Of a DNA stretch of 6,922 nt, positions 1 through 6,461 are shown one piece after another. The notes below the pieces were generated by a model. It was not told the origin of the DNA. It saw nothing but the letters and a program-made list of their open reading frames with translations, and searched no databases. Source of the DNA: CAYGUK01 sp964352985 (lineage in GTDB: Bacteria; Pseudomonadota; Gammaproteobacteria; JAHCLG01); the NCBI GenBank assembly GCA_964352985.1, contig CAYGUK010000158.1:1-6922 (forward strand), given 5' to 3'. Made by a program: the position numbers and the translations under genes. Numbering within the stretch: position 1 is the first letter of the stretch; every line of letters begins with the position of its first letter.

Positions 1-445
1 CATGTTGTGGTAATTTTAATAATTCGATCACTTCGCGAGGATGATTTCTGATACCGCCAATAAAAACTCCCCCCAAGCCAAGCGATTCAGCCGCTATTAA
101 TGCATTTTCACCCATCATCGCACTATCGATTGCCGCAATTAATAATTGTTCGGTAAAGCCTAATTTTGCCTCGGTGATTAATTGCTGATGACGATTAAAA
201 TCAGCACAAAATACGAGAAAATCTGAAGCCTCAGCCACATAAGCTTGATCACCTGTTAATGTCACTAAGCGTTGACGCTTAGTGATATCTGTCACGTGAA
301 TAATACTCGTACATTGAATAAAACTCGATGTCGAACTTGCTTTAGCGGTAGTGATAATCGTATCAAGGAGATTGGTTGTTATTTTTTTATCACTAAATTT
401 TCTTATCGAGCGATGTTGTTGAATTAAGTTAATTGTCTCATTCAT
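1..445 (-). CDS. nfsA: NfsA-type oxygen-insensitive NADPH nitroreductase / flavin oxidoreductase (partial, 3' end cut off by window edge)
   Basis: Minus-strand gene entering the window at its start codon and running off the left edge; 148 codons are visible of about 240 in the family. The family uses FMN and NADPH to reduce nitroaromatics and quinones by two electrons in the cytoplasm. Seen: an N-terminal FMN-phosphate motif HRSIRKF (residues 11-17), SSTSSFIQC (37-45), TLTGDQAYVAEA with Q67, FCADFNRH (79-86), and AMMGENALIAAESLGLGG (109-126) followed by IGGIRN. All of these line up without offset with E. coli NfsA as I remember it, so the subfamily call is firm. The NADPH-contacting C-terminal part is not visible. 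The ATG (445-443) overlaps the ispH stop as ATGA, so this gene is probably translated by coupling and cotranscribed with ispH. The physiological substrate is not evident from sequence. Confidence 0.93.
   Translation of the reverse strand, partial: MNETINLIQQHRSIRKFSDKKITTNLLDTIITTAKASSTSSFIQCTSIIHVTDITKRQRLVTLTGDQAYVAEASDFLVFCADFNRHQQLITEAKLGFTEQLLIAAIDSAMMGENALIAAESLGLGGVFIGGIRNHPREVIELLKLPQH
262..285. repeat. Perfect 10-bp inverted repeat with 4-base loop inside nfsA
   Basis: The arms TCACTAAGCG (262-271) and CGCTTAGTGA (276-285) are exact reverse complements around the loop TTGA. It lies in the nfsA reading frame, where it encodes part of ITKRQRLV (residues 54-61). No T-run follows on either strand, so it is not an intrinsic terminator. 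It could form a stem-loop in nfsA mRNA or be a chance palindrome; no function is claimed. Confidence 0.6.
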
Positions 446-1404
446 TCTATTTCTTCTTCTGATATTGGACGTAATGCTTTTGGTAAAGCGAAGATAATAT
501 TTTCTTCACGACCAGAAAGTTCTTGACTAAATTTTCCACCATATGATTGTAGTTTTTTAATCACGGCTTGGACTAATACTTCAGGTGCACTTGCACCAGC
601 TGTGACACCGATAGAATGTTTATTTGCTAACCATCTCGAGTCTATTTCATCAGCCTGATCAATTAAATAAGATTCACACCCTAAACGCTCTGCTAACTCA
701 CGAAGTCGATTTGAATTGGAGCTATTCATCGAACCAACAACAATAACAACCTCACACTTTTGCGCCAAATCTTTCACTGCATCTTGACGATTTTGTGTTG
801 CATAACATATATCTTCTCGACGCGGTCCAACAATATGAGGGAAACGACTGCGTAAAGCATCGATTATTTTCACTGTGTCATCAACAGATAAAGTAGTTTG
901 AGTCATATAAGCAAGTTTATTTTCATTTTTTATTTTTAGCTGTATTACGTCTTCTACTTTTTCAACTAAATAAATACCACCTTCTCGATTGCCATATTGT
1001 CCCATCGTGCCTTCAACTTCTGGATGCCCAGCATGACCGATTAAAATGCATTCAAATCCTTTACGCGCATATCTGGTAACTTCCATATGAACTTTTGTGA
1101 CAAGCGGACAAGTCGCATCAAAAATTTTTAATTGTCTTTCTTTTGCTTCCTGACGAACGGCTTGCGACACGCCATGAGCACTGAAAATAACAGTTTTATT
1201 ACTCGGCACGTCCACTAAATCATCAACAAAAATAGCACCACGTTCACGTAAATTATTTACGACAAATTGATTGTGAACCACTTCATGTCGCACATAAATG
1301 GGAGGCCCAAAAATATCAAGCGCGCGATTCACAATTTCAATCGCTCTATCAACACCCGCACAAAAACCGCGAGGATTCGCTAGATAAATTTCAAATTCAT
1401 TCAT
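442..1404 (-). CDS. ispH: 4-hydroxy-3-methylbut-2-enyl diphosphate reductase (IspH/LytB)
   Basis: Last enzyme of the MEP isoprenoid pathway: it reductively dehydroxylates HMBPP to IPP and DMAPP in the cytoplasm, using a [4Fe-4S] cluster fed by flavodoxin or ferredoxin. The 320 residues match the usual family length. Seen: the three cluster cysteines C15 (ANPRGFCAGVDRA), C99 (DATCPLV) and C200 (DICYATQNRQ). Substrate-pocket motifs are EVVHN (H44), GHAGHPEVEGT (H127, E129), QTTLSVDDT (168-176), SSNSNRL (228-234) and TAGASAP (268-274). These sit three residues later than in E. coli, because the N-terminus is slightly longer. The ATG overlaps the lspA stop by 8 bases (ATGAATGA), and no other in-frame ATG precedes the first cysteine, so this start is secure. 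Its stop overlaps the nfsA start. In E. coli fkpB lies between lspA and ispH; here it is missing. All catalytic residues are intact. Confidence 0.98.
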   Translation of the reverse strand: MNEFEIYLANPRGFCAGVDRAIEIVNRALDIFGPPIYVRHEVVHNQFVVNNLRERGAIFVDDLVDVPSNKTVIFSAHGVSQAVRQEAKERQLKIFDATCPLVTKVHMEVTRYARKGFECILIGHAGHPEVEGTMGQYGNREGGIYLVEKVEDVIQLKIKNENKLAYMTQTTLSVDDTVKIIDALRSRFPHIVGPRREDICYATQNRQDAVKDLAQKCEVVIVVGSMNSSNSNRLRELAERLGCESYLIDQADEIDSRWLANKHSIGVTAGASAPEVLVQAVIKKLQSYGGKFSQELSGREENIIFALPKALRPISEEEIE

Positions 1405-1900
1405 GCTTCTTTTTTTTCCTATCAGTCAATATCAAATCAATAATTAATAAACCTGCACCAATTGTCACCGCTGTATCTGCAATATTAAAAATGGCAAAAT
1501 GCCAATGACCGATATGAAAATCGAAAAAATCAATGACATATCCTAAAGTAACTCGGTCAATTAAATTTCCTAATGCACCTGCTAAGATTAGTGCTAAAGC
1601 ACAAGCAAGTAATTTTTTATGTTTTGGTATATTTGCTAAATAAATAATAATAGCAACCGAAACAATCGCTGCAAATCCACCAAATAACCATTTTTGCCAA
1701 CCTGAACTTTGACTTAAAAAACTATAGGCAGCACCAGTATTATGAGCAAGCGTTAAATTAAAAAAAGGTAACAATGCAACAGATTGCCCATAAACTAAAT
1801 GTAAATTAAGATAATGTTTCAAGCATTGATCTAATACTATTATAAAAATACTTAACCATAACCAACGAAGTTGTCCTTTATTTTCTACTAGTTGATTCAT
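1397..1900 (-). CDS. lspA: Lipoprotein signal peptidase (signal peptidase II)
   Basis: Inner-membrane aspartyl protease that cleaves the signal peptide of prolipoproteins ahead of the lipidated cysteine. With the ATG at 1900 the protein has 167 residues (E. coli 164). Numbered from there, the catalytic aspartates are D115 in GNLIDRV and D142 in FNIADTA, one residue later than in E. coli. Other conserved blocks are LDQ (D24), HNTGAAYSFL (53-62), VIDFFDFH (122-129) and HWHFAIFN (132-139). Four hydrophobic segments fit membrane helices at about 11-28, 71-90, 96-113 and 138-158, ending in a basic tail RKKKK. The frame stays open upstream: ATGs at 1906 and 1915 or a GTG at 1930 would add 2, 5 or 10 residues and, for the last two, overlap ileS. 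Family length and alignment favour 1900, but the start is not certain. It lies directly after ileS and overlaps ispH by 8 bases. Confidence 0.95.
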   Translation of the reverse strand: MNQLVENKGQLRWLWLSIFIIVLDQCLKHYLNLHLVYGQSVALLPFFNLTLAHNTGAAYSFLSQSSGWQKWLFGGFAAIVSVAIIIYLANIPKHKKLLACALALILAGALGNLIDRVTLGYVIDFFDFHIGHWHFAIFNIADTAVTIGAGLLIIDLILTDRKKKKHE

Positions 1901-1907
1901 ACCCATC

Positions 1908-4730
1908 TCATGCATAATGACGTTTCTCACCCTTACCCTCGTTCACATTCTCAACGCATCGTTGACAAATATCGGGATGAGCCATAAGTTTGCCAATATC
2001 ATCACGATGATGCCAACAACGAATACATTTTCTATTGGAAGAAGGAGAAACATCGATAAATAAACCATCGATACTCGTTGGCACAGCTTGAGAAGACTTG
2101 TCCGTTAAGTCATGGCAAGTTGCACTGGAAGTAATTAAGATGAAACGCAATTCGCCTGCCAATAAATCGATTTTATTTTTTAATTTTTCATCACAATATA
2201 ATTTTACATCAGCATCTAAAGAAGAACCGACTTTATCCTCATGACGTAATTGCTCGATTTGTTTATTAACACAATCACGCACATTAATGATATCTTGCCA
2301 AAATTCATCGTTAAATTGATTATCTTCTACTTCGCCAAAATTATCATACCAAGAGGCAAAAAACACCGAATCAAATTCCTCAAATTCACAATATTGCCAA
2401 ATTTCTTCTGCGGTAAAAGATAAAATCGGCGCTAACCATCGGGTCATTGCCCGTAAAATATGATGCATGGCGGTTTGAGCTGAACGTCTTGCCTGTGAAT
2501 TAGTTTTTGTTGTGTATTGTCTATCTTTAATAATATCCAAATAAAAACCACCCATTTCGATGGAACAAAAATGATGAATTTTTTGAAACACTTGGTGGAA
2601 TTGATAACGATCATAAGCTTCAATTATTTCAGTTTGCAAATTTTTTGCTAAACGTAACGCATATTTATCTAAAGCTAATAATTCCGAATTAGCAATTAAA
2701 TCAGTCTTCGAATTAAAATCATCCGTGTTTGCTAATAAGTATCTGACAGTATTCCGAATACGTCGATAAGCATCTGAGATGCGTTTTAGAATTTCTTGTG
2801 ATAAAGCAATATCACTTTGATAATCTGCTTGCGCTATCCACAAACGTAAAATATCAGCCCCCATTGTTTTAATTATTTTTTCAGGCTCAATACCATTGCC
2901 TAATGATTTTGACATTTTTCGGCCTTTATCATCAATGGTAAACCCATGGGTTAGCACTGCTTTATAAGGCGCACATTGATTAATTGCTATTGAAGATAAT
3001 AAAGAAGATTGGAACCAACCACGGTGTTGATCTGAACCTTCTAAGTATAAATCAGCAGGAAATTGTAATTCGGGACGTTGTTCGAGCACACAGTAATGAG
3101 TGACACCTGAGTCAAACCAAACATCTAAGACATCAGTCGATTTATAATAATTTTTTGCATCATCACCAATTAATTCTTTGGCATCACAATCATACCAAGC
3201 ATCAATACCATGTTGTTCAACAAGTGTGGCAACTTTAGCAAACACATTGACGCTATCAGGATGCATTTCATTGGTTTCGTTATGTAAAAAAACCGTAATA
3301 GGCGTTCCCCAAGTGCGTTGTCTTGAGATACACCAATCAGGATTGTTAATTACCATGGTGGAAATACGCATTTGTCCTTGTTGTGGAAACCATTTAACTT
3401 TTTCAATTTCCTTTAAAGCAAGTTGGCGCAACCCTTGTTGATCCATACTAATAAACCATTGTGGAGTCGCACGAAAAATTAACGCTGATTTATGTCGCCA
3501 ACAATGCGGATAACTATGATTCAGTGTGGTTTGATGAATTAATTTATTATTTTGTTGTAAAATTTCGATAATTGCTTTATTGGCTTTCCACACAAATTGT
3601 CCACCAAATAGCGGTAAATCCTGATTAAAAACGCCATTGCCTTGCACTGGATTAATAAAATCTAATTCATATTTTTGACCCATTTTATAATCGTCAGGTC
3701 CATGCGCGGGAGCCGTGTGAACACAACCACTCCCAGCTTCAGTCGTAACATGATCACCGACAACTATAGGCACTAACTTTTCATAAAAGGGATGTTGTAA
3801 TTGACAATTTAATAATGCTTCACCCTGACAAATACCAAGACGATTAAATTGGAGTGCGGGTAATAATTTTTCGAAACTGGCTTGTAATTCACTTGCGACG
3901 ATAAAGCGTTCAACACTCTCGCCGGTTGTTTGTAATAACACGTATTCTAATTCAGGATGAACTGCAACAGCCGCATTGGCTGGCAACGTCCAGGGTGTTG
4001 TCGTCCAAATGGGTACGGTAATATGTCCAACACCGGCATCGCCATCTAGCGCGAAACGCGAAGCACAATCATTTTCATCATTTACCGTAAACCGAACCGT
4101 AATAGAAGGTGATGTTTTATCTTTATATTCAACTTCAGCTTGTGCTAAAGCTGAGGCACAATCAAAACACCAAAATACAGGTTTAAATCCCTGCTTAACA
4201 TCACCGCGTGCAATCACTTTAGCAAGCGCACGAATGATGTTTGCTTCATATTTAAAATCCATCGTTTTATATGGATTATCCCAATCAGCAATGACGCCTA
4301 AACGTTTGAATTCTTCACGTTGGATATCAATAAATTTTGCCGCATATTCTCGACACTTTTGCCTAAAGTCAGTTGCCGATATTTTATCCCCGGCTTTGCC
4401 TTCCTTTTTTTCGACGTTTAATTCGATGGGTAAACCATGACAATCCCAACCTGGCACAAAGGGCGCGGCATAACCTGATAGCATTTTTGATTTTGTTACA
4501 ATGTCTTTTAAGGTTTTATTAACGGCATGGCCCAAATGAATATTACCGTTAGCATAAGGCGGTCCATCATGAAAAATAAACTTTTCACGTCCTTGCCAAT
4601 GTGCGGATAACTGTTTGAAAATATCCATTTCTTGCCATTTTTTCAGCACTTCAGGTTCGCGCTGATTTAAATTCGCTTTCATGGGGAAGGCCGTTTTCGG
4701 CAAATTAAGTGTCTCTTTGTAATCTGTCAT
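1908..4730 (-). CDS. ileS: Isoleucyl-tRNA synthetase
   Basis: Class Ia aminoacyl-tRNA synthetase charging tRNA-Ile in the cytoplasm, with an editing domain that removes misactivated valine. At 940 residues it is almost identical in length to E. coli IleS (938). Domains in order: Rossmann catalytic core with the HIGH-type motif HLGH at 65-68 (in YANGNIHLGHAVNK) and GWDCHGLPIE (94-103); CP1 editing domain with the threonine motif WTTTPWTLPAN (242-252) and GSGCVHTAPAHGPDD (333-347, H338 and D347); WFDSGV (538-543); KMSKS at 605-609; the anticodon-binding helical region; and a C-terminal zinc finger with CIRCW (C902, C905) and CQRC (C922, C925). Synthetic, editing and zinc-finger residues are all intact, so this is a full-length bacterial-type enzyme. 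The ATG has GGAAG at 4739-4735, four bases away. It heads the ileS-lspA-ispH-nfsA cluster, and a candidate promoter lies just upstream. Confidence 0.99.
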   Translation of the reverse strand: MTDYKETLNLPKTAFPMKANLNQREPEVLKKWQEMDIFKQLSAHWQGREKFIFHDGPPYANGNIHLGHAVNKTLKDIVTKSKMLSGYAAPFVPGWDCHGLPIELNVEKKEGKAGDKISATDFRQKCREYAAKFIDIQREEFKRLGVIADWDNPYKTMDFKYEANIIRALAKVIARGDVKQGFKPVFWCFDCASALAQAEVEYKDKTSPSITVRFTVNDENDCASRFALDGDAGVGHITVPIWTTTPWTLPANAAVAVHPELEYVLLQTTGESVERFIVASELQASFEKLLPALQFNRLGICQGEALLNCQLQHPFYEKLVPIVVGDHVTTEAGSGCVHTAPAHGPDDYKMGQKYELDFINPVQGNGVFNQDLPLFGGQFVWKANKAIIEILQQNNKLIHQTTLNHSYPHCWRHKSALIFRATPQWFISMDQQGLRQLALKEIEKVKWFPQQGQMRISTMVINNPDWCISRQRTWGTPITVFLHNETNEMHPDSVNVFAKVATLVEQHGIDAWYDCDAKELIGDDAKNYYKSTDVLDVWFDSGVTHYCVLEQRPELQFPADLYLEGSDQHRGWFQSSLLSSIAINQCAPYKAVLTHGFTIDDKGRKMSKSLGNGIEPEKIIKTMGADILRLWIAQADYQSDIALSQEILKRISDAYRRIRNTVRYLLANTDDFNSKTDLIANSELLALDKYALRLAKNLQTEIIEAYDRYQFHQVFQKIHHFCSIEMGGFYLDIIKDRQYTTKTNSQARRSAQTAMHHILRAMTRWLAPILSFTAEEIWQYCEFEEFDSVFFASWYDNFGEVEDNQFNDEFWQDIINVRDCVNKQIEQLRHEDKVGSSLDADVKLYCDEKLKNKIDLLAGELRFILITSSATCHDLTDKSSQAVPTSIDGLFIDVSPSSNRKCIRCWHHRDDIGKLMAHPDICQRCVENVNEGKGEKRHYA

Positions 4731-4763
4731 TGTTCTTCCAAGTCACAACATCGAAAACTGGTT

Positions 4764-4792
4764 ATTATCTATTAGTATGGTCAGCATAACAA
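4764..4792 (-). promoter_or_regulatory. Candidate sigma-70 promoter for the ileS cluster
   Basis: On the minus strand, TTGTTA (4792-4787, 4 of 6 to consensus) and GATAAT (4769-4764, 5 of 6) are 17 bases apart. Transcription would start about 7 bases further on, giving a leader of roughly 25 bases before the ileS ATG. This is the only gap in the window long enough for a promoter plus leader. An alternative pair, TTGACT (4804-4799) with CATACT (4779-4774), has a less favourable 19-base spacer. Matched by eye only; AT-rich DNA gives such matches by chance. Confidence 0.42.
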
Positions 4793-4850
4793 GCACTTAG
4801 TCAAAGTTTCATCAAGTAAAAGAGCAAGAGGGTTATTGTAAATCATTACT

Positions 4851-5843
4851 TTAGATTTTCACCACACTGGCAAGTGCTTCGAGTTTTTCTAAACACATGA
4901 TACAAACAGTTAATTGTTGACTGGCTGCCTCTAACTGATAAACATCACAGGCTAATAATCCACTTATTCGCAAAATATTAAATTCCAACCAAGCCAACCA
5001 ACTACCAAAACTCGAATAAATGACATTGGCATTAATATCCAGAGGTTGCAATGAAATGTGATTATAGTAATCAATGATTTCGCGGTAACGTTGATAGTCA
5101 AAGTCAGGCGTAGTGATCCCCGCCCAATTAATCGCTAAATTAAATAACTCTACTTGCGGATAAATCAAGCCCATACCTTCCCAATCGATGATAACCGGAT
5201 GATTGTCATCTCGCCAAATCACATTAGTTTGATATAAATCCCGATGGCTTAAACGTTTTTCGCCAAGTAGTCGTTCAGCATTTTCTAAATAAAGTGTTTG
5301 CCAATAATTAATTTTATTTAATGCTGAATAAAAATAATGACTCTCTAGTAAATAATGATCATCGAGTAATTGAAATAGATAAGACCAGTTTTTACCAATG
5401 GATTTTTCCCAAGGCAAATTAAAACTCACGCTTTCTGACGCCGGCACTTGATGAAGTTTTACTAACAATTCTGTCATCAATTTAGCGTGTGAAGTGTTAC
5501 TCGGTTGAAATGATAATACCTCCCCATTGACCCAAGGGAATAAAATAAAAATACGATTTTCAATAATACAATAAGGATGACTTTGATACGGTATTGCGGT
5601 GACTGTTTCAATACCAAATTGTTTAACATGATAGGCAAATTGATCATAGACAGTAATATTGTGCAAATTTTCCGTTAACGGCAAGGTATCAGCATTTAAT
5701 TGTTTTACACAAAAATAACCTTCTGAAGTTTGAAAACGCCACACTTGATGCAAAAAACCGCCACTCACACGTAGCGGCTCAGAAACGATTTGACCGAGTT
5801 GGTATAAAACACATAACTGTGGAATGAAATCTATTGTTTCCAA
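4851..5843 (-). CDS. APH/choline-kinase-fold phosphotransferase, substrate unknown (thiamine-kinase-like candidate)
   Basis: A 330-residue soluble kinase of the aminoglycoside phosphotransferase / choline kinase superfamily, which transfers phosphate from ATP to small hydroxylated molecules. Seen: a glycine-rich nucleotide loop VSGGFLHQVWRF (26-37), the ATP-anchoring lysine K47 in YFCVKQL, a hinge-like ILFPWVNGE (100-108), the catalytic loop SHRDLYQTNVIW (199-210) with H200, D202 and N207, and the metal-binding IIDWEG (D220, E222). All core catalytic residues are present, so it should be active. There is no signal peptide or membrane segment. The start is a TTG: an in-frame TAA lies immediately before it, no ATG follows before the glycine loop, and AGAAGG sits only three bases upstream. 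It begins 13 bases after pnuC and is probably cotranscribed with it. That neighbour suggests phosphorylation of an imported vitamin; E. coli thiamine kinase has this fold. Choline or other substrates remain possible. Confidence 0.85.
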   Translation of the reverse strand: METIDFIPQLCVLYQLGQIVSEPLRVSGGFLHQVWRFQTSEGYFCVKQLNADTLPLTENLHNITVYDQFAYHVKQFGIETVTAIPYQSHPYCIIENRIFILFPWVNGEVLSFQPSNTSHAKLMTELLVKLHQVPASESVSFNLPWEKSIGKNWSYLFQLLDDHYLLESHYFYSALNKINYWQTLYLENAERLLGEKRLSHRDLYQTNVIWRDDNHPVIIDWEGMGLIYPQVELFNLAINWAGITTPDFDYQRYREIIDYYNHISLQPLDINANVIYSSFGSWLAWLEFNILRISGLLACDVYQLEAASQQLTVCIMCLEKLEALASVVKI

Positions 5844-5856
5844 TTACCTTCTAATC

Positions 5857-6432
5857 CTAAGCATAAGCGATTTGAGTTTGCCGCCAAGATTTAAACCACC
5901 AGTAATAACCTAGCATGGCTAAAATAGTATAAAACGCATAAAGCGCACTGGTTAAATATAAATGTTTGTAGAGATAAATCCCGACATAACTACTATCGGT
6001 GATAAACCATAAAAACCACGTTTCAATATATTTTTTTGCCATGAGCCAAGTCGCAATTAAACTCGCGACCGCATTAAACGCATCAAATGCAACGCATTGA
6101 GAGTTGGTGTATTTTGCAAGTAAATAATAAAGCACTATCCAAGCCACCCCGCCAATTAATGTTAATATCATAATGGTGGTTGTTGAAACTTTACGAACGG
6201 GTAATTCAATTTTATTTTCTTGTTGCCAATTTCGCCAACCATAAAACATTAATACACAATAAATGACTTGTAAGCCCATATCAGCGTATAATCGCACTTG
6301 AAAAAATAATACGGTGTAAAGAACAACAGAAATAATTCCGCTAGGCCAAGTTAAGATATTCTGCCTTAAAGAATACCAAGTACAGAAAAATCCTAATATA
6401 GCGGCCGTTGCTTCGATCACAAATTTCTTCAC
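5857..6432 (-). CDS. pnuC: PnuC-family vitamin-precursor transporter (nicotinamide riboside, or PnuT-type thiamine)
   Basis: Inner-membrane facilitator of the PnuC family, whose members import nicotinamide riboside (PnuC), thiamine (PnuT) or riboflavin (PnuX) down a gradient, relying on intracellular phosphorylation to trap the substrate. The 191 residues contain about seven hydrophobic segments, near 5-20, 28-45, 50-68, 84-105, 114-131, 137-154 and 160-178. Family motifs seen: TWPSG (28-32), LYADMGLQVIY (48-58), FYGWRNW (63-69), LMAKKYIETWFLWF (130-143) and GIYLYKHLYLTSALY (151-165). The family is clear; the substrate is not. At the position where E. coli PnuC reads NIYGW this protein has MFYGW, which leans away from a strict nicotinamide riboside assignment. 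The start is GTG, with an in-frame TAA two codons upstream and no good Shine-Dalgarno; a GTG at 6420 is the alternative. The kinase follows after 13 bases and the pair looks like an operon. Confidence 0.88.
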   Translation of the reverse strand: MKKFVIEATAAILGFFCTWYSLRQNILTWPSGIISVVLYTVLFFQVRLYADMGLQVIYCVLMFYGWRNWQQENKIELPVRKVSTTTIMILTLIGGVAWIVLYYLLAKYTNSQCVAFDAFNAVASLIATWLMAKKYIETWFLWFITDSSYVGIYLYKHLYLTSALYAFYTILAMLGYYWWFKSWRQTQIAYA

Positions 6433-6461
6433 AGATTATTTAAAACCGCTAAGGATACCGA
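6433..6461. promoter_or_regulatory. 29-base divergent gap between pnuC and cinA
   Basis: Any promoter for either gene must lie partly in coding sequence of the other, or inside its own 5' end. On the minus strand AATAAT (6440-6435) resembles a -10 box but has no matching -35, and its predicted start point would fall within the first pnuC codon. On the plus strand no convincing -35/-10 pair was found. The gap is too short for a THI-box or other vitamin riboswitch. Confidence 0.35.
6451..6455 (+). promoter_or_regulatory. Ribosome binding site of cinA
   Basis: AAGGA lies six bases before the ATG at 6462, a near-ideal Shine-Dalgarno sequence and spacing. It fixes the cinA start and contrasts with the poor sites before the divergent pnuC and the kinase. 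Confidence 0.75.

Noticed and set aside
292..299. Palindrome TCACGTGA just beyond the nfsA inverted repeat, with GATATC and TGATCA nearby
   Set aside because: Short palindromes in coding sequence; no spacing pattern or repeated copies to support an operator.
1901..1930. GTG or upstream ATG start for lspA overlapping ileS
   Set aside because: The frame is open, but these starts give an N-terminal extension not found in the family; the ATG at 1900 aligns with E. coli LspA. Kept as an alternative only.
3178..3441. Plus-strand open frame of 87 codons
   Set aside because: Lies wholly inside ileS on the opposite strand; the product is low-complexity in Ser and Cys with no recognisable domain. It is a shadow of the real gene.
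4135..4154. 7-bp inverted repeat TCAGCTT / AAGCTGA in ileS
   Set aside because: Stems of this length with short loops are expected a few times by chance in a window of this size, and it lies in conserved coding sequence.
3976..4440. Plus-strand open frame of 154 codons
   Set aside because: Also antisense within ileS, over the editing and catalytic domains. Serine/alanine-rich composition and no motif; a shadow frame.
4838..4849. GTAA-TGAT-TTAC hairpin after the kinase stop as a possible terminator
   Set aside because: The stem is only 4 bp and AT-rich, with no following T-run, so it is not a credible intrinsic terminator.
6433..6461. Thiamine riboswitch ahead of pnuC
   Set aside because: Only 29 bases separate pnuC from the divergent cinA and no THI-box sequence is visible, so there is no room for one.
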